The position numbers and the translations under genes were made by a program. The notes below the pieces were generated by a model, which saw only the letters and a list, made by a program, of their open reading frames with translations, searched no databases and was not told the origin of the DNA. Below are positions 59,809-64,000 of a stretch of 64,000 nucleotides of DNA, piece after piece. The DNA is from Amorphochlora amoebiformis (Eukaryota > Cercozoa > Chlorarachniophyceae). The stretch lies in the NCBI GenBank assembly GCA_054601695.1, contig BAAHQB010000330.1:62001-126000 (forward strand). The letters are read 5' to 3'. Numbering within the stretch: position 1 is the first letter of the stretch; each line of letters opens with the position of its first letter.

Positions 59809-60081
59809 TATCCATGAATGCACACGCACACACACATACATACACACATACATATTTACACACACGCATATATATATGTGTGTATATATATGTGTATGTG
59901 TGTACATGTGTGTATATATGCATTTTCATATTTATATATGAATTACTATTATAAATACATAAGACTAGATAGACATGTTGATATCTACTTAACATACTTT
60001 TGTAAGCTTGATTTGGTGATTGTATGGCATCGCTGCTATCGCCTTCGCCGCTTGCTCGCGCATGAGACGACCGACTCATCA
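46777..60081 (-). CDS. trmB: TrmB-type tRNA (guanine-N7-)-methyltransferase with N-terminal hydrophobic extension
   Basis: Uses SAM to make m7G46 in tRNA. Exons in transcript order: 59998-60081, 59432-59470, 58529-58562, 58209-58336, 58093-58133, 57930-57953, 57387-57458, 56677-56739, 56492-56562, 54905-54949, 54030-54111, 53707-53720, 52565-52610, 52286-52314, 51929-51959, 51318-51347, 50683-50724, 49617-49658, 48862-48918, (unresolved), 47744-47794, 47536-47597, 46777-46830 (TAG). Signatures: [20 protein letters not shown] + ARGG (SAM motif I); [27 protein letters not shown] then [11 protein letters not shown] (catalytic PDPW..K..R); [38 protein letters not shown]. TERD-to-PVFR spacing equals that of bacterial TrmB. 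Phases fit except between 48862 and 47794. This is the bacterial TrmB class, not METTL1. ATGs at 60079 (before [20 protein letters not shown]) or 58350 are possible starts; either gives a hydrophobic, arginine-rich leader, suggesting organelle or membrane targeting. Confidence 0.92.
47598..47690 (-). repeat. Upstream acceptor copy for methyltransferase exon 47536-47597
   Basis: Sense atactgtag|GTTCTGATTCGTAC occurs twice, once at the real exon and once about 63 bases upstream with the following AATGGTTAG. One decoy acceptor. Confidence 0.9.
49659..50200 (-). repeat. 93-bp acceptor-spanning array (about 6 copies), methyltransferase
   Basis: Sense unit: tttt(c/t)cttcag-like acceptor then GTTACGCTATTTCTCCAAAC + CAAACAAT, followed by tatgcatatgtcttatacat. 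Because 93 is a multiple of 3 and there are no stops, both strands show long false ORFs. The real exon is 49617-49658, the last copy on the sense strand. Confidence 0.93.
53165..53690 (-). repeat. Two adjacent tandem families in a methyltransferase intron
   Basis: First, about 20-bp units catccctcatacacctacgc (53195-53330, resuming at 53456-53500) around a gtaaccgtaa/gtagcgctag stretch. Second, about 31-bp units acttgtggtaccccctctta + catatacgatatac (53535-53670). No exon is seen in them; on the sense strand both follow the donor of the 14-base exon 53707-53720. Confidence 0.85.
53755..53900 (-). repeat. About 27-bp GGGGTTAGGGCTAGGGGGAC repeat
   Basis: Six units of ttggggttagggctaggggg/gcactat on +, a TTAGGG-derived minisatellite (CCCTAA on the sense strand), directly upstream of the acceptor of micro-exon 53707-53720. 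Confidence 0.9.
54950..55800 (-). repeat. 54-bp acceptor-spanning array (about 16 copies), methyltransferase
   Basis: Sense unit: ttgttatacttacgattcag|TTTCTGACTCATGTTTGCG + TCTCTTAAACAAGA. Copies differ at a few positions (two main variants in a higher-order order). The real exon 54905-54949 follows the last copy and diverges after the first 28 bases ([13 protein letters not shown]). The antisense reading is open for 285 codons but is a repeat artefact. Confidence 0.94.
55860..56030 (-). repeat. Degenerate TTAGGG-type block
   Basis: gggttagggttaggt, gggttacagttaggg and related words on +, that is CCCTAA on the sense strand, in the methyltransferase intron 56491-54950. Confidence 0.8.
56790..57400 (-). 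repeat. 22-bp donor-spanning array (about 27 copies), methyltransferase
   Basis: Sense unit CAATCATCT|gtctcatatatct; the first copy is the end of exon 57387-57458 and the remaining units run downstream, nearly identical with a few point changes. Every unit offers a gtctca donor-like word. Three units make 66 bases, so one frame stays open as a false 267-codon ORF. Confidence 0.94.
58570..58995 (-). repeat. About 56-bp GGCTATAGGTTTAGGATAAAC array
   Basis: Eight or so units tcttaggctataggtttagg + ctaaactttca. On the sense strand they contain cctaaacctatagcctaaga words and lie just upstream of the acceptor for exon 58529-58562 (LVVLYFIRP). Confidence 0.9.
59030..59425 (-). repeat. About 41-bp array downstream of methyltransferase exon 59432-59470
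   Basis: Nine to ten units gtgataggttgatgcaaaca + gtgtttagtgcatacacaaga. On the sense strand the array begins right after the donor gtattg at 59431. Confidence 0.9.
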
Positions 60082-60265
60082 CTTCAACGTGAGATGAACA
60101 AAAATCACCTGGAAATCATGTAAACGTCAGATCAGTAACCCTCAGGTATATTACTGTATGACTAACATTTCAACGTCAGATGAATAACGCTGAGGTATAT
60201 CTCTATCACTTGAACGTGAGGTGCATAACGCTGAGGTATGTCACTATCACCTGAACGTCAGATCC
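60082..60265 (-). repeat. Acceptor-side copies for methyltransferase exon 59998-60081
   Basis: Sense acgttcag/gttcaagtgatagtga units (three to four) precede acgttgaag|TGATGAGTCGG. The repeat contains both the acceptor and the first exon bases TGAT, which supports the minus-strand reading of this exon over the also-open + frame. Confidence 0.8.
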
Positions 60266-60635
60266 TGTTTATCCACGAAGACGGATTTGTCTATGGCACG
60301 ATTACATATCCATTATAGCGCGATTTTAAGATTAATTTCATGATGAATGATGTTGAACAACAAAGCAATAGATATGATGTATTCATAACCATTGAATTCA
60401 ATACGAGCAACAAAGCAATAGATAAGACATATGGATAACTATATTGAATCCAATATGATAAGACATATTGATAAGTATATTGAATTCGATGTGATAAGAC
60501 ATATTGATAAGTATATTGAATTCAATGTGATAAGACATATTGATAACTATATTGAATTCAATATGATAAGACATATTGATAAGTATATTGAATTCAATAT
60601 GATAAGACATATTGATAAGTATATTGAATCAATAC

Positions 60636-63095
<2,460 letters not shown>

Positions 63096-63109
63096 CTTTC
63101 AAAAAGAGG

Positions 63110-63410
63110 TACGGTTAGGGACAGCATTACAGACAACGTACAAACAAAGTACAGCTATCCATTATAGAATACATCTTGAACTTGGAAATAGAGCTAGGGT
63201 TAGGGACAGCATTACGGACAATGTACAGAGAATGTACAGACAATGTACACATAATATAGGCATGGATAGCATTATAGACATCTTAAACTTGGAAATAGAG
63301 CTAGGGTTAGGGACAGCATTAGAGACAGACAATGTACAGACAATGTACACACAATGTAAGCATGAGGATAGCATTTTAGACAACTTACACTTGGGTTATG
63401 TTGGGTTTAT
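63110..63410. repeat. About 120-bp triplication with nested GACAATGTACA units
   Basis: Three units of gctagggttagggacagcat, tacagacaatgtacagacaa, gcattatagacatcttaaac and ttggaaatagag. On the minus strand it lies upstream of candidate exon 63072-63095. Inner 11-base gacaatgtaca repeats vary in number among units. Confidence 0.88.
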
Positions 63411-63629
63411 CGTATGATGGATTTGGTTTGTTATGGGTTGGGTTTAGGTTTGTTGTATGATAGATTGGGTTTGTTATGGGTTGGGTGTATGATGGATTGG
63501 TGTTACGAGTATTGGGTTTGTAGTAGTCTGGGTGTATGATGTATTGGGTTTATGATATGTTGGATTGGTTATGGGTTGAATGTATGAGGGATTGGGTTTA
63601 TCATGTGTTCCGTTTATCATGATGTGCAG
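63400..63629 (+). repeat. GGGTTTGTTATGGGTTGGGT-type array
   Basis: Units of 25-45 bases (gtatgatggattgggtttgt, tatgggttgggtgt) end at a gatgtgcag acceptor, following the pattern of acceptor-side arrays and supporting a + strand exon at 63630. Confidence 0.8.
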
Positions 63630-63663
63630 GATTGGGGAGGCTTTTGGAATGTTCTATACAAAG
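63630..63663 (+). CDS. Candidate exon of a + strand gene leaving the window
   Basis: 34 bases between gatgtgcag and AAAG|gtatcc. All three frames are open ([32 protein letters not shown]), so the protein cannot be named. The clean acceptor, donor and upstream array suggest a real exon; the rest would lie beyond 64000. Confidence 0.45.
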
Positions 63664-63728
63664 GTATCCATATATCATAAAAATATACATATACAGACAT
63701 ACAGACATATATACACACATATACATAC

Positions 63729-63760
<32 letters not shown>

Positions 63761-63811
63761 AGATATATGTATATATATATATAAATGTATACGTATAAAT
63801 ATATATATACA

Positions 63812-63891
<80 letters not shown>

Positions 63892-63894
63892 ATA

Positions 63895-63960
<66 letters not shown>

Positions 63961-63974
63961 CATAAATATACATA

Positions 63975-64000
63975 CACGCGCGCGCGCGCGCGCGCGCGCG
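63975..64000. repeat. (CG)n run at the right edge
   Basis: An uninterrupted cgcgcg tract reaches the last base of the window. It is the only CG dinucleotide repeat seen and can adopt Z-DNA; its true length is unknown. Confidence 0.95.

Noticed and set aside
60004-60123. + strand exon [19 protein letters not shown]
   Set aside because: Open and bordered by a possible acceptor, but the adjacent array copies the minus-strand acceptor, and the minus reading joins in phase with 59432-59470.

Overview
This is nuclear DNA of an intron-rich unicellular eukaryote; the species cannot be fixed from the window. Three things show this. Every gene is broken into 14-183 bp exons with GT...AG introns, the introns are dominated by (TA)n microsatellites and telomere-like CCCTAA blocks, and one gene is a spliceosome subunit. 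Nearly all long open frames are artefacts of (TA)n (Ile-Tyr repeats) or of tandem repeats. I rebuilt the real genes by hand from short conserved exons, checking splice sites and reading phase across junctions.

Layout. (1) 375-18581, + strand: the 3' half of SF3B3/RSE1 (30 exons, about 632 residues, ending in a stop); the gene runs off the left edge. (2) 18582-20311: convergent intergenic spacer with a roughly 175 bp direct duplication. (3) 20312-35037, - strand: an acid-lipase/steryl-ester-hydrolase with a hydrophobic N-terminal anchor; about 24 exons placed. (4) 35038-35588: a 551 bp divergent spacer free of TA repeats, probably a shared promoter. (5) 35589-45569, + strand: a GT4 glycosyltransferase in 21 exons (416 codons as modelled) with a C-terminal membrane helix. 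(6) 45570-46776: convergent spacer. (7) 46777-60081, - strand: a bacterial-type TrmB tRNA (guanine-N7) methyltransferase, apparently with an N-terminal membrane or targeting region. (8) 60082-63629: minus-strand candidate exons of uncertain ownership plus tandem arrays. (9) 63630-63663: one candidate + exon, then microsatellites and a terminal (CG)n run. Genes alternate in strand (+ - + -). They look like unrelated housekeeping and lipid-metabolism genes, with no operon logic.

Most striking feature. In all four genes, exon-intron junctions are buried in tandem arrays whose unit spans the splice site. Arrays at 3' splice sites extend upstream of the real exon and arrays at 5' splice sites extend downstream, so dozens of decoy acceptors and donors, and decayed exon copies (one inverted), lie in the introns. 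CCCTAA-type blocks sit mostly on the sense strand of introns, often just before acceptors, where each unit supplies a CTAAC branch-point-like motif. I found no rRNA, tRNA, CRISPR array, transposase or reverse transcriptase.
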